From the NCBI RefSeq assembly GCF_008728515.1, contig NC_044986.1, positions 68,262,817-68,326,816 on the forward strand: 64,000 nucleotides of DNA. Direction: 5' to 3'. Under the pieces are notes generated by a model. It was given only the letters and a program-made list of their open reading frames with translations. It was not told where the DNA came from and did no database searches. This DNA comes from Papio anubis (Eukaryota; Chordata; Mammalia; Primates; Cercopithecidae). The position numbers were made by a program, and so were the translations under genes. Below are positions 25,001 to 39,706 of this stretch, in pieces (the stretch's first letter is position 1; every line of letters starts with the position of its first letter).

Positions 25001-28000
25001 TGATCCACCTGCCTCGGCCTCCAAAAGTGCTGGGATTACAGGCGTGAGCCACCACGCCAGCCTACAAGATTCTTAAGTATTCTCCATCTGAATTCCCAAA
25101 TGGAAAGACTGACTATTTTAAAGTCAAAATAGGATCAACATGATTCCCATCAAAATCAAAATATAACTTCTGGAAGAATAAGAAAATTTTGAAAAACATA
25201 AGTATAACAAGTCAGATTTGGCTTACCAGATTTTATAACACATTGCAAAGCTACAGTATTTAAAGCCATGCAATATGGGCCCAAGACTCCAGGACGAAGT
25301 AGCCCAGAAACAGATACTGGTAAATTAAAGAATAAAATATGATGTGATAAAGGAAGCAATGAAGCCAATGGGGAGGCTACTTATTCAGTGTGCAAAAAAC
25401 CTATTTAATCTGATCTAATCAATTAGATCCAATTATTATAATCTGCATGTAATCTAACATAATAATAATCTAATATTTAGTGTAGATTCTCCCCCATATC
25501 AGATACCAAAATAAAAACCAAAAGAAAATATTAAAAAGTAGAAAACACTAAACAATAAATGAAGAAAATTTAGGTGAATAACGTTTCTGGATAAGAAGGT
25601 TCTAAGCATAGAAGAAACAAAAGAACTCAAAAGGAAAAATATTAAATTTCTATGCATGCTAATTTAAACCTTGTTACATCAAATAGTTATAGCCAATATT
25701 GAAAGGCAAACAACAAACAGAAAAGTATACTTGTCTCAGTCCAGGCAACGTGGCTCACGCCTGTAATCCCAGAACTTTGGAAGGCTGAGGCAGGTGGATC
25801 ACTTGAGGTCTGGAGTTCCAGACCAGCCTGACCAACATGGCAAAACCCTGTCTCTACTAAAAATACAAAAAATTAGCCAGGCATGGTGGTGGGTGCCTGT
25901 AATCCCAGCTACTCAGGAGTCTGCTGCATGAGAATTGCTTGAACCTGGGAGGCGGAGGTTGCAGTAAGCCGAGATCACACCACTGCACTCCAGCCTAGGT
26001 GACAGCGTGAGAATCCATCTCAAAAAAATATATATATAGATATATATATAGATATATATATATATGTCTCAAGTTGTCATAATTATATGACTTGTATAAT
26101 TGACAGAAAAATGGGCAAAAGACAAAAGCAGACCATTTGCAGAAGATACAACTAATTATTACATTATAAAATATTGTTTAATCCAAGAATATAAAATAAT
26201 ATTCCGTTTTCCTATAAAATTACACATATGAAAAAGGTATAAAAGAAAATGCTGTCAAGGCTGTCATGAGAAGGGGCCTCTTGTACATCACCAACAAATG
26301 TGTCTTGGTAGCTCTTTCTGGAAGAGGCCACTGTGTGCAGCTACTCCCTGTTCCCTCCCCAACAGGATTCTCCGTGCTTCAAGTCACAGCCACAGATGAG
26401 GACAGTGGGCTCAATGGAGAGCTGGTCTACCGAATAGAAGCTGGGGCTCAGGACCGCTTCTTCATTCACCCGGTCACCGGGGTCATCCGTGTTGGCAATG
26501 CCACCATCGACAGAGAGGAGCAGGAGTCCTACAGGCTAACGGTGGTGGCCACCGACCGGGGCACCATTCCTCTCTCGGGCACAGCCATCATCACCATCCT
26601 GATCGAGGACATCAATGACTCCCGCCCTGAGTTCCTCAACCCCATCCAGACAGTGAGCGTACTGGAGTCGGCCGAGCCAGGCACTGTCATTGCCAATGTC
26701 ACAGCCATTGACCGCGACCTCAACCCAAAGCTAGAGTACCACATCGTCGGCATTGTGGCCAAGGATGACACTGATCTCCTGGTGCCCGACCAGGAGGATG
26801 CCTTTGCTGTGAATATCAACACAGGTACAAGGGCCTGCACCCCTCCCACCTCCTTCCCAGCTCCCAGTCCTGTCTCCTTACTCCCTGCTTCCCCCTTCTT
26901 TCTCTTTGCTGCTCTGTTGCTACTCTCTTCTCTCTTCTTCCCCTCTTTTTTCCATCTCTCCCCTTGCTCCTTCTTTCTCTGCTTTCTCTTCCTCCTCCTC
27001 CTCCCTTGAGCAGCTCCTCTGGCCTTCCTGATTCCCTCACCCTACCAGTGTATGAGAGCACCTGTCTCACCACACTCATGCCAGCATTAAATATGATAAC
27101 ATTTTCATGTTGGCAATTTTAAAGGAAAGTAATACCTTGTTTGCCCTTTTGTTTTTGTTTTTGGTTTTGGTTCTTTTTTGAGATGGAATTTCTCTCCTGT
27201 CGCCTAGGCTGGAGTGCAATGGTGCGATCTCGGCTCACTGCAACCACTGCCTCCCAGGTTCAAGCGATTCTACTGCCTCAGCCTCCTGAGTAACTGAGAC
27301 TACAGGCATGCACCACCACACCCAACTTATTTTTGTATTTTTAGTAGAGACAGGGTTTCACCATGTTGGCCAAGCTGGTCTTGATCATGCTGACCTCAGA
27401 TGATCCACCTGCCTCAGCCTCCCAAAGTGCTGCGATTACAGGCGTGAGTCACTGCACCCAGCCGTGATACCTTGTTTAACATGCATTTCTTTACTAACGA
27501 GGTGGCTGAATACTTTCTTCATATGTATGCTGGCCATTTAAATCCTCTGCAAGTTGCATGCAGATCAATGATTTTCTTATGCTGTCACGAAACCAACAGA
27601 ACCGTGGCTTATCTTTCACAATGTATGCAGCTTATTGTAATGCTGATGGTTTTATCATTTTCCCCAAAGTTCAGTGTTTTCTCCTTTGGGGAGTTAGGAA
27701 AGGGACATGGATCTGATTGGTGTACCTCTTGGAAGGCCCAGAGGAGTGATAGAAAAATCAACATGGCTGTGACAGAGCACTAAAACAGCAGTAAGGTATC
27801 AGTTTTTCACACGTGATTAGCAGACATTAGGATGCTGGACAATGTTGATATTGATGACAGTGTGGGGACATTGAAACCCTCATGCACCGCTGTAGGAGTT
27901 GTGACTGATTCCACTGTCCAGATAGCAATCCAGCATAAGGTACACTTGTACCATCATTACCCAGTATATGTTCCAGAGAAAGTCTCAGGGCATTAATGAA

Positions 28001-31000
28001 ACTGTCTGAGGATGCTCACTGCAGTGTTATTGGTGATGGTGGAGTTGGGGCCATGCAGGTGTCCATTTCTGGGAGACTGAAGAGTAAAATATCGTGGGTG
28101 CACATCATGGGTTTACCAGCCAGCAGTGCCAGCAGTGAGAAGCAATAAATTAGACACACACAAAGCAATGTAGATGGATCTTAATAATAAGTATTATTAG
28201 AAAAGGATAAGAAATGGGATGAGATATATGTCACTGCACCATTTCCATAAATGTAAAATACATACAAAACAATACATGATTTTCAGAAATACTTTTATTA
28301 ACAAAAAATATACTTCAATACATGACAATGACTGCCTGAAGGGAGAAGGAAAGGAGAGCGGAGTATGGGGATGAAAGGGAGTAGACACACACATAAAACA
28401 AGAGAGGTGCCAGTGGTCATAGTGTGCAGCCAGCCAAAGAACAGGATAACCTCAATCTGCTTTTGAGGCCCAAAGGGAAACAGAAGAAGAAAAACACACG
28501 AGCACTAGGAGAAGTTAGATAGAACCAGCTACATCCCAGGTTAGCAAAATTCCTGACTGCATGGGTTGGTCAGGACCATGGAGAGCTGCTCCACGTCCCT
28601 GCTCAACTTGAGGCTCTCTGCTCAATGCCCTACTGCTTTTCTCTTTCCTGTTCCCCCTTCCTCCAACTGACTCTCTTCTCTATTTTTCTTTCCAGTGTCT
28701 TCTCTGCCCCCTCCTCCTCAGCCCCCCACTCCTCCCTTGCCCACTTTGCTCCCTTTCCTTCTTGCCAGAGCCTCAGCCCCTGAGCTCTCCACTCCAAATG
28801 GGCTTCTGCTTGCTCCCCTGGTTTCCTTCCCAGTGTCTCTTCCCCTCCCCACTCCCTGTTTCCACCCCTCCCTCCCCCCACCCCGTCAGTTCTGCCACCG
28901 TCCTCCCTGCCCTGCTCTGCTCCATCCCCGCTGCACCCTGAACTAACTGATGTTAACCCTCTTCTCTCTTCCTCACGGCTGGCAGGCCCACAGGTTTGAG
29001 CTCTGTTTCTCTGTCACTTCCCACCTCATCTGTTCTCTGCCTCACCCCACTGCCTTCCTCCATGCCCACCGCACCCCCATCACCCTTCCTGTCCTGTGGG
29101 GCCCGGGCCAAGGCCGTGGCCCAGCCTTTGCAGACTGAATGCAGCCGCCCTCTCCCCATCCTCGCTCCCCAGCCTGGGGGACAGGGAGCGAGAGTAGGAA
29201 GAGGAGGAGGAGGAGGAGGCGGCCCAGGGTAAGTGACTACCCCATGGCTGGGGACCCACGGAGGACAGAAGCCCAGCAGGGGGATCTGCCAAGGGGGAAG
29301 GGAATCTCAGAGACCCCTGTACCTGAGAGGGAGAGGAAGTCTCACTCTGGGATGAAGCCAGTGGGAGGAGAAGCCACCAGGCCCTCTAACAGTCAGGAAC
29401 AAGAAAGGTCCCAAGAAAGCCAGCACTGAGGTCAGCCAAACTAGGTCTGTCCAGTCCCAGTCCATGCTTCTGGGGGGTTCCTCTCTGATTTGGGGAGCAG
29501 GCAGGGACTCTGGGAGGCAGTGCATAGAACAGAAGGAAACCCCTTGCTAGGACTGCCATGGAACCAATGCTCCTGTCCCACAATCAGTCCATGTCACTCC
29601 CTATTTAATCAAGACAAAGGGATGGACCTGAAGTATCCAGATGGTTCCACCACTGTCCCCTCCAGGGAACCCCTCAGGGCTTTTCAGCTACCATGACTTT
29701 CTTTTAAACGTGATCTCCCTAGAATCTAAGCATTTTTTAAATTGTGATAAAATACACATAACGAAATTTACCACTTTAGCCACTTTTTAAGTGTAGAGTC
29801 CAGTAGTGTTAAGTACATTTGCATTGTTAGGCAATACAGCAGTTTTTAAACAAGCAATTACATAGCTTCTGTGTGCCAGGTACTGTTCTAAGTACTTTAG
29901 AAATGGAAGCTCATTTTGTTTTTCTAATCCTCAAAATAGTAGGGGATTGAGAAAAGGATGGGTTGACAGTCAGTAGTGTAATCATCTTGTTTTACAAATG
30001 ACACAGAGGTGCAGAGAGGTGACATAACTTCCCCAACATCACCTGGCTAGTAAGCATCATAGGAGGGGCAGAACCACGTGCCCTCAGCTTATGAGGAGTC
30101 TGTGGGCCCACCCCAGCCACAAGTCCCAGAATCCACTGGGGACCATCATCCTCTGTGAGGAGTGGGAGGGTTTGGCCAGGAGCACCCCTGGGAAGGGCAG
30201 ATTTTAGGGGGTTCTTCTCAGGCTGAACCTGGCCTGGTCTGGTCCACAGGATCTGTAATGGTGAAGTCCCCCCTGAACCGGGAGCTGGTTGCCACCTATG
30301 AGGTCACTCTCTCAGTGATTGACAATGCCAGCGACCTACCAGAGCGCTCTGTCAGTGTGCCAAATGGTAAGGTTCCCTGCAGACATCTCTCATTGGTCAC
30401 TCAGAACCAATCAGGGCAGGGGGCAGGTGGGGAATAGGCACTGGTCTGTCCCCAGGGAGGGAGCAACAAGACCCAGTTGCTCCAGGAGCCAGGAGTCAGG
30501 CAACACAAGAGGCATGGAAGGTGGCAGCCACTGTGAGGCCCAGGGTGGTGATAGCTACATAGAGCTCAGCAGTGGAGGATCCAGAAGCTCAGAATTGTGT
30601 GTGATCTGAACCCCCAGGCTCAGAGTAGGAAGGAGGCTTGGTAGAGACTGGAAAGGATTGAGAAAAAATGGTTTGACAGAGGCTTAGGTTCAGCCAGCAG
30701 AACTGGTAATCAGGGTGTGGCTAGGATGTGAGATGGGAAACCCATGATCTTATAGGAAACCACAGGGTTAGCACAGAGGAAGCAAAGAGCGAGGGGAGGT
30801 GATCTTAGGCCACAGACACTGCTTTGAGGATGCAGGCACTTACAGTGGAGAATGGAGGGGCCTAGTGTTACCTTCTGCTAGTCAGGCCCAGGCCACCCTG
30901 CCTGCAGCCTTGAGGCATGGGCTGGGAGGGGGAGGCAGAGGGGTGGATTTTGTGTGGGCAGAGCGAGAGTTGAGAGGGGGAAGTGGGATGGGGTGGCCTC

Positions 31001-34000
31001 AAGTTGCCTCGGACATGAGGCAGAGACAGCTGCTGTGGGGGAAGCCAGGCCTGGCAGATGTTGACTGCTTATCTTCACAGCCCAGAAGGCCACATTTTCC
31101 GGAAGGAAGGGTAGACTTGGTCATCTCTTCCGTGTCAGAGGCTCAGATGGTTAAGGGCCCAGGCCGGTTACATAGAGGGGACAGCTCAGACAGGATCTAG
31201 GATCTTAAAGATTATCTTACCCTACCTCATTAAGCAGGTTAGGAAACCAGGGCACAGAAAGAGCCAAGGGCTCCACCAGGGTCACCTAGCCCTTCCTCTT
31301 ATGGAACAGCAAGTTAGCAGACCACTGGAAAGGCTCCTGTCCTGCAGCCTGAGGGTCAGGTCAATCCTCAGGGGGCCTCCGGGGGGCTGTGGGATGCTGC
31401 CATGCTCTCCCAGCTTGGTTGAAGCTAAAGAAGGCCTGGTCCAGCCACACTGGTGTCCTTCCCCTCTCCCTCACTCACGGCCTCCACCCCAGCCAAGCTG
31501 ACTGTCAACGTCCTGGACGTCAATGACAATACGCCCCAGTTCAAGCCCTTTGGGATCACCTACTACACGGAGCGGATCCTGGAGGGGGCCACCCCCGGGA
31601 CAACACTCATTGCTGTGGCAGCTGTGGACCCTGACAAGGGCCTCAATGGGCTGGTCACCTACACCCTGCTGGACCTGGTGCCCCCAGGCTACGTCCAGCT
31701 GGAGGACTCCTCGGCAGGTAGGTCAGAAATCTGTCAGAGGAGGGCTGGGGGGCATATATCTGTACTTGCTTAGCCCCCAGGAGGGACCATAGCCTCTCCG
31801 TGGCCCCTCAGTGGACTGGGCCAGATCCAAGATGGCTGACATTCCATGCCAGATTCCAGATGCCCAAACCAGGGGAAGGGACAGAGTGCTTACTCCTGGG
31901 TTGGGATGGAAGCCTCTTGATGTCTGCCAGAAACCTGGGATATCCCACCAGCCAAGCTCCTACTATTAGTACCACTGAGGGAGCAGGAAGGCCAAGAAGG
32001 AGGTGTCTCCGGTCCTGGGCTAGTTGATGTTCATCCCTGTGACTGGGAGAAGCTTTTTCACCCTCCGTAAGAAAAACTGGACACTAGTCCCTCCTTGCTG
32101 TGTGCCCTGCCGCTGGGCAGTGCTGCCCAACCACCCTCCTTCAAGTGACCACACCTGCCCCTCGGAGTCCAGGTCCTTCCCCTCATACTTTGGAGAGCTG
32201 CCATGAATGAACCATGGCCAAAATGACCATGGGAGCCTCTGTGTCTTAGGGAAGGTCATTGCCAACCGGACAGTGGACTACGAGGAGGTGCACTGGCTCA
32301 ACTTTACTGTGAGGGCCTCAGACAACGGGTCCCCACCCCGGGCAGCTGAGATCCCTGTCTACCTGGAGATCGTGGACATCAATGACAACAACCCCATCTT
32401 TGACCAGCCCTCCTACCAGGTGAGTGGCCAGGCCACAGGCTGGGTCCAGGACCTGTGGCAATATCTTGGGGCCTTTGGGCATCTTCCTCTCCCACCCTGC
32501 CAGTCTCTAACCCCCCTGGGAGTGCTCAGCCCATGAGCAGCTTGATGCCTGCATCAGTGAGTTCTAGGGCTGTGCTCGGGCTCTGGGACTGACCTTGGCC
32601 TACTCTCTCTCCCTGCCCACTGGGCTCCAGGAGGCGGTCTTTGAGGATGTGCCTGTGGGCACAGTCATCCTAACAGTCACTGCCACTGATGCTGACTCAG
32701 GCAACTTTGCACTCATTGAGTACAGCCTTGGAGATGGAGAGGGCAAGTTTGCCATCAACCCCACCACGGTGAGCAGTGATGAAGGCCCTGGAATCTAGAA
32801 GTGGGAAGGACCCAGGGTCAGAGACTGAACAGCCACCAAAAGTATTGCAGTGATCCCTCTGGGTCTTGTCACCTGGACATCTGCAGCCCCAAAGGTTCTT
32901 TAGCCAAGTCAGCAAACCCTGTTCTCAGAGTCCCAGACATTTGTCAGACTGCAGCCTTTCTGTCCCAACAGATGTTGAAGGAAGTGGCCAAGTCTTTTGG
33001 AATGAGCTCTTTGTGGGACTTCTGAGATGTGTCCTCTGCACACTAAAAATGCATGATTGAAGTCCATGGGGCTACTTTTTGAGATAGTCAGAAAAGAGGC
33101 ATGGGAAGCACTGCAGAAAGTGGGCACAGTGTCTGAGCACCTACTGTATACATGGCCCTATACTCAGTGCTGGGGAAGGGAGGATGCCCCAAAGGGTGCC
33201 TCCCACATGCTTCCTTGAATCTCAGACCTGTGGAAGAGCCGAAATTCAGGAGAAAAGATGGGTGATGATTTCAAATGTCTGCTAATTGGTTCAAAGCTGT
33301 TATTTTCAGTATAGAGAGAGAGCCCTGTGGCCTAGGGCTCGTTAGTCAGGCAGGGCCTTCCCCAGTTGCTGGGGCTGGAACTGGACTTTCCCTTCCACTG
33401 CCCTGCTCTGCCTACGTCGTCTGGCACTCTGCCCTTTCAGCAGTGTTCACTCCTTCCTGCTTGGTATGAGCCATCAGACATGGCTCCAGGCCTGGCCTTA
33501 AGACAATTGAACATTTATGGGGTACCTACTATATGCTATTTCCTGGTCAGGCAGGGAGCTGCAGGCTGGGCTGGTCACCCCATCCCCAGGTAGGCTGGGG
33601 TAGTGAGAGCAAGAAGAGCCGCTAGAATGGGAGCTTCCTGGGGGCAGGAGTTATTGTCTCTTTTGTTCAGTGTCAAATCTCCAGACCCCATAACAGCATC
33701 TGGCCATACTAGGTGCTCAATAAATATCTTTTGAATGATTGAAGGACCTAAAGCCACCCTCTCCCTACTAGGGTGACATCTATGTGCTGTCTTCTCTGGA
33801 CCGGGAGAAGAAGGACCACTATATCCTGACTGCCTTGGCCAAAGACAACCCTGGGGATGTAGCCAGCAACCGTCGTGAAAATTCAGTGCAGGTGAGGGGA
33901 GCTAACCTGGGCCAGGGACAACAGGGACTGGGGTTGTGGAGGCAACAAGCAAAGCCTCTAGCGAGTGGACTGCTACAGATTGGGAGCAGAGCCACCCAGT

Positions 34001-37000
34001 CCCCTTTGAGACACAGTGACAGAAAGGAGAAGGCAAGAGGGTGACTGGATGGGTTGTAACCCATGACTGTGGCCTAGGAAGACAGGGACCCTCTGGGAGA
34101 AATCTTTGCCAAACTGCTATTTGGCAAAATATTTTGGCAAATAGGCAGCTAAACATACCTGGGTGTAAGCCAAATAATGCTTGGGGCTCCACATGGCCCA
34201 GTATCACCATAGTGTCCCATTGAAAGAAACACAGTCCAGAAACCAAACATAATTATGAAGGAATCATGTTTATTTATGTCTCTCTCTCTTCTTCTTCTTT
34301 TTTTTTTTTTTTTTGAGATGGAGTTTCGCTCTTGTTGCCCAGGGTAGAGTGCAATGGCGCGATCTGGCTCACCGCAACCTCCACCTCCCGATTCAAGCAA
34401 TTCTCCTGCCTCAGCCTCCTGAGTAGCTGGGATTACAGGCATGCGCCACCACACCTGGCTAATTTTGTATTTTTAGTAGAGACAGGGTTTCTCCATGTTG
34501 GTCAGACTGGTCTCGAACTCCTGACCTCAGGTGATTCACCCGCCTCAGCCTCCCAAAGTGCTGGGATTATAGACTTGAGCCACGGAGTCTGGCCTAGTTA
34601 TGTCTCTTAAAGAATACTAATGAGGGCTCCAAGTCACAACCCCATTCCCATTCCAGTGTCCACACAGCTGTTCTGAGGCCAGCATCTCACCCTCTCGGCT
34701 CTCAATCCCCTTTTCTCTGCAGAGTCCCAGGCCTCAAGGTTTTGCTTCCTCTTTCTCTCTCCTCCCTTCTTTTGCCTTTGGCAGACCTATCTTTCTGTAC
34801 GTAGTACTCACTTCTCCCTCACAATAAACTCATCATCTGAAGGAAACTCTCTTGAAAGGTCGGGGGTGTGAACAGCTGAATGGGCCAAGACCACTTCTTT
34901 TTGGCAGGTAGAGGGGGCTGGGAACACACGCACACATCCGAACCTCATCCCTGTCACTTATGCATGTGCTGTGTTGGGAAAAGCACAGTATTTGGGGTCA
35001 GAAGACTCAAGTTCCATGAGCTGAGCACACTACCTTTGTCAGTTAACCTCTCTGAGCCTGTGTTGTCAAATCTGCAAAGGAGGGTACAGATGTGCAATTG
35101 GGGACATGAGGTGGTTTGAAAGTGCTTTGTGCACTGAAAGGAGATCTTTAAAGTCACTGCTGTTGGCCGGAGCATGGTGGCTCATGCCTGTAATCCCAGC
35201 ATTTTGGGAGGGTGAGGCGAGGGGATCACCTGAGGTTAGGAGTTCAAGACCAGCCTGGCCAACATGGTGAAAACCCGTCTCTACTAGAAATATAAAAATT
35301 AGCCAGGCGTGGTGGTGCATACCTGTAATCCCAGCTACTTGGGAGGCTGAGGCAGGAGAATCGCTTGAACCCAAGAGGTGGAGGTTGCAGTGAGCTGAGA
35401 GCGCACCATTGTGCTCCAGCCTGGGTGACAAGAGCAAAACTCCATCGAAAAAAAAAAAAAAAATGAAGTCACTGCTATGAAGGGCTCTGATAAGGATGCA
35501 GTTCAGGCAGGTCCCAGCAACCAGGGAACAAAGGCCCCATGGTTTGCTGTGTCCATAAGACCTGCCCTAGACTGGGAGGTCAGCTAAGGAAGCCAAGTCT
35601 CAGGCCAGACACAAATCCCAGTCAAGAGAAGCCTTGGGGAGTGAAGGAATGCCACCAAACCAGCACTAAGGGACAGAGATTAGAGCCAGATTTATAGGAC
35701 CACTGTGGGGAGTAGCAAGGAACAAAAGTAGGAGGTGTGAGGGGATAAGGGGTTTCTGCTTCAGGGCCCAGGTGCAGATTACCTGTTAACCACTGTTCTA
35801 GTTGTTGAGTGTTTATTGAGCTAGGCACTGTGCCAAGGATCTAGGATTGTGCAGCCAAAGAAACTGAGGCTCAGGGGGTTAAATAAGTTGCTTCAAATCA
35901 GACTCCAACACATTAGAAGACATTACCTCCCTCCCAGGCTGGTACCTGTCCTTCCTCTATCTGGGCTTACTCCTGCATGACCAGGTCCCCTGTGGCAGCC
36001 CCATCCTGCTCCTCACCTTTAGCTTTGACCTCCCTCCACTCAGGTGGTGATCCAAGTGCTGGATGTCAATGACTGTCGGCCACAGTTCTCCAAGCCCCAG
36101 TTCAGCACAAGTGTGTATGAGAATGAGCCAGCGGGCACCTCGGTCATCACCATGATGGCCACTGACCAGGATGAAGGTCCCAATGGAGAGTTGACCTACT
36201 CACTCGAGGGCCCTGGCGTGGGTATGTGGCCTTCCTTGGACACCCGTGATGCCTTGGGGGATGGGAGGGGCAGGCCTGCCACCCCAGGCCAGGAGTAGAG
36301 GGAAGGGTGGGAAGGACGTCTCAACCAGAGCTACTCTCCTGCCCCCACTGCCAGAGGCCTTCCATGTGGACATGGACTCGGGCCTGGTGACCACACAGCG
36401 GCCACTGCAGTCCTACGAGAGGTTCAATCTGACCGTGGTGGCCACAGATGGCGGAGAGCCCCCACTCTGGGGCACCACCATGCTCCTGGTGGAGGTCATC
36501 GACGTCAACGACAACCGCCCTGTCTTTGTGCGCCCACCCAACGGCACCATCCTCCACATCAGAGAGGTACTCCTGCCCCCAGGGCCTCCTGCCCACCAGT
36601 ATTTCCTTCTTCCAGCTGTGGCCTAGAAGAGTGGAAGCACTCTACTCTAAAGGTGGGGAAACTTGGCTTCAGGAAATTAGCTCCAGGAAAAAAAAAAAAA
36701 AAAAAAAAACATTTTTAATTAAAAAAAGTTTATTAAGGTGGGGAAACTGAGACCAGAGAAGGAAGCAGACCTGTCCAGTGCCACACAGGGTGGTATTGAA
36801 CAGTGGTTAGTATATGGGCTGTGCTAGTTAAAGATCTTTGGTTCGGCTGGGCGCAGTGGCTCACGCCTGTAATCCCAGCACTTTGGGAGGCCGAGGCAGG
36901 TGGATCATTTGAGGTCAGGAGTTCGAGACCAGCCTGGCCAACATAACGAAACCCCATCTCTACTAAAAATGCAAATAAATAAATAAATAAATAAATGCTG

Positions 37001-39706
37001 GGCATGGTGGTGCATGCCTATAATCTCAACTGCTCAGGAGGCTGAGGCAGCAGAATCGCTTGAACCCGGGAAATGGAGGTTGCAGTGAGCCGAGATTGCA
37101 CCACTGCATTCCAACCTGGGCAACAGAGTGAGACTCTATCCAAAAGACAAAAAATTTAGTTGAAGTCTAACTCTATCGCTTATCAGCCCAATGACTTTGA
37201 GCAAGTGACTTCTGTAAGTCTATTTTCTGTAAGTCTATTTTTTCCTCTGCAAAACAGGACTAATAATAAGTAAGTACCCCATCTCTTGATCCTAGATGTC
37301 TACCAAAAAGGACAGGCTCCTCCACAACCCACTTCCCCCATACTTGTCTCAGAATAAACACACACGCCCCTTCCGTCTTTCCGTTGTTCCTGCTGATACA
37401 GTGTGGAGACAGCCTAGGAGCTGAGAATGAGCATCAAAATAAGAAACAAGGGGAAGTGGCGAGGTTCTGGAATCTCTCCAGTTCTTCCACTTCTCAGTCT
37501 AAATTGCCACATAAAGATAGAGGAAGTACTCCTTTGTCTTCTGCTCTCCCCGTTTCTTCTAAGTACACAGGCCCAAAGTGCTCCTTAGTGGCACCATCAG
37601 AGTATCTCCCACTTGTTCTTTGTCCCCCAAACTCCACCCAGGCTCCACATCTCAGAATGTCCGTGCTAAGTCCATCGTGTCACTCTGTCTCCTCTTTGAG
37701 GTCCTGTGGGATAAAAGTCTCCCAGGGCTAAGCTCAAAGAAGCATTGTGCCTTTACCATGTGCTTTGCTTTTTTACCTTGTGTCTAGTGTCTCTTCAGCA
37801 GTGATAGAGCAGTCCGTCCTCTTTGGTGTGCCCACTAGGGAGCTCAGAGTGGTCAGCTCATCTCGAGTGACCCTGCAGGGACTTAGGGCTTATACCTTGC
37901 TTCCCACCCCTCAGTTTTCATCTTCCTGCCAACCAATTTTTTTCTTTACCCTAGTTTTTTAACTTGATCAATCTTGTTATAATTTATGTATTTTTGTCCC
38001 CTGCATCAAATCTCTTTTGTGGAATGAGGCAGGGTATAAATTAATAATAATCTAGTCCTTTTTCACACCAAAGGCCCCATTTATGAAGACTCCCTTCAAG
38101 GGCTTTGCATTTGGAAAGACTTACGTCTCCTGAACAATCAGCATGTATTATGTGTATGTCGTCCTACTTTTTATTAGACGTAACTGCCATTTGGAACTTC
38201 CAGTTGTCATGATCTGTGAGATAAACAACGAAACCACGCTGAGCTGATCATTTTTCAGCTAAAAGCAAAGAAACATGCCCTTTCTTTTGCCCTGGGCTGC
38301 CTTGTCGTGGGTCAATGTATGATTTCAATGATGTTTTCAAGATCTTGGACTTAGCTCAAAGGCGTTCAGGAGACAGGCTCAGGGGAGTGAGGTGGCATGT
38401 CCAGGTTCCGGGCAGGTTAGTTACAAACCAGACCCTGGTGGCCAACCCCTATCCTATCCACCATGTCACCCTGCCTGTGTCCCCCACCCCCATTTTCAGG
38501 TACCCCATTGGATGGATGTTGTTTGGGGACACCCAGAATTCCTGTGTTTGGGGTAGCAGAGAGAGCAAGACTGATACAGGACAAAGGCTGGCTGTGGCCT
38601 CAGCGCTTGGATCCCCTCTGTCCCCTAAACCTCAGCATGCAATGAATGGGACTAGAAGGGCGGAGTCAGCTCCTGGGAAGATGGTCACCCTGGGAAGGCT
38701 TGAAGCATGTGGTTCCCAGGCTGGACTGTCAGTGCACAGTGGCCTTAGCTTGGGTTGGGGAGGAAAGAAGAGGGACAACAGCTAGCAGAAGCCCAGAATC
38801 CAGGAGAATCCAGCCGAGCAGGAAGGTGCTCCTGGTGGGTGCCGTAAGCTGTTGAGGACATTCTGCTACCGTAGGAGAAAGAGCGAGGGCTCCCTCAGGG
38901 CCTGGGAGCTGAGATTCTCTCAGGGGTCCAGGAGCCTTCCTCCCCACACTTCCCACAGGAGATCCCGCTGCGCTCCAACGTGTATGAGGTCTACGCCACG
39001 GACAAGGATGAGGGCCTCAACGGCGCCGTGCGTTACAGCTTCCTGAAGACGGCGGGCAACCGGGACTGGGAGTTCTTCACCATCGACCCAATCAGCGGCC
39101 TCATCCAGACTGCGCAGCGCCTGGACCGCGAGACGCAGGCGGTGTACAGCGTAAGGGCGGGGCCCGGTGCGAGGGGCGGGGCCTGGGGCGGGGCTTGCTT
39201 CTGGGCGCTAGTCCTGCTCCTCGCCTCCTGGAAAGTCTCTAGGGGACCTGGCCACCGGGAAGTCCCCAAGCCAACCCCCTCTCCCAGTCTTTTCCTCTGA
39301 CTGCACTCTTCCGCTCCTAGCTCATCTTGGTGGCCAGCGACCTGGGCCAGCCGGTGCCATACGAGACTATGCAGCCGCTGCAGGTGGCCCTGGAGGACAT
39401 TGATGACAACGAACCCCTCTTCGTGAGGCCTCCAGTGAGCTCGCCCACCTCCTGCGCTGGTCACACCTACACAGGGACTCACCTGCCTGCAAGCACACAC
39501 GCGCACACACTTTCCTATATACACTGTGCCAGAATACACATTTGGCTAGACACAGAAACATCTGTCTGCATGCACTTCATGCAAGAACAACTATTTATTG
39601 AGCAGCTGTGTTACACTATATTGAGCTATATTGAGCGATGGAAAAAAAAAAAAAAAAAAGGCAGACCAAAATGCCTGACTTATGGAGCTGATAGCCTTGT
39701 CTTTGC

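Larger units (their letters stand above)
25075..26265 (+). mobile_element. L1 fragment (old), interrupted by an Alu
   Basis: AT-rich sequence resembling the L1 ORF2 end (ttgcaaagctacagtattta; cccagaaacagatactgg). It continues after the Alu with gaaaaatgggcaaaagacaa. Heavily decayed; orientation judged by similarity. Confidence 0.5.

Noticed and set aside
26266..27009. Long frame extending past the EC20 exon
   Set aside because: Real exon ends at 26824; the rest is a pyrimidine tract.
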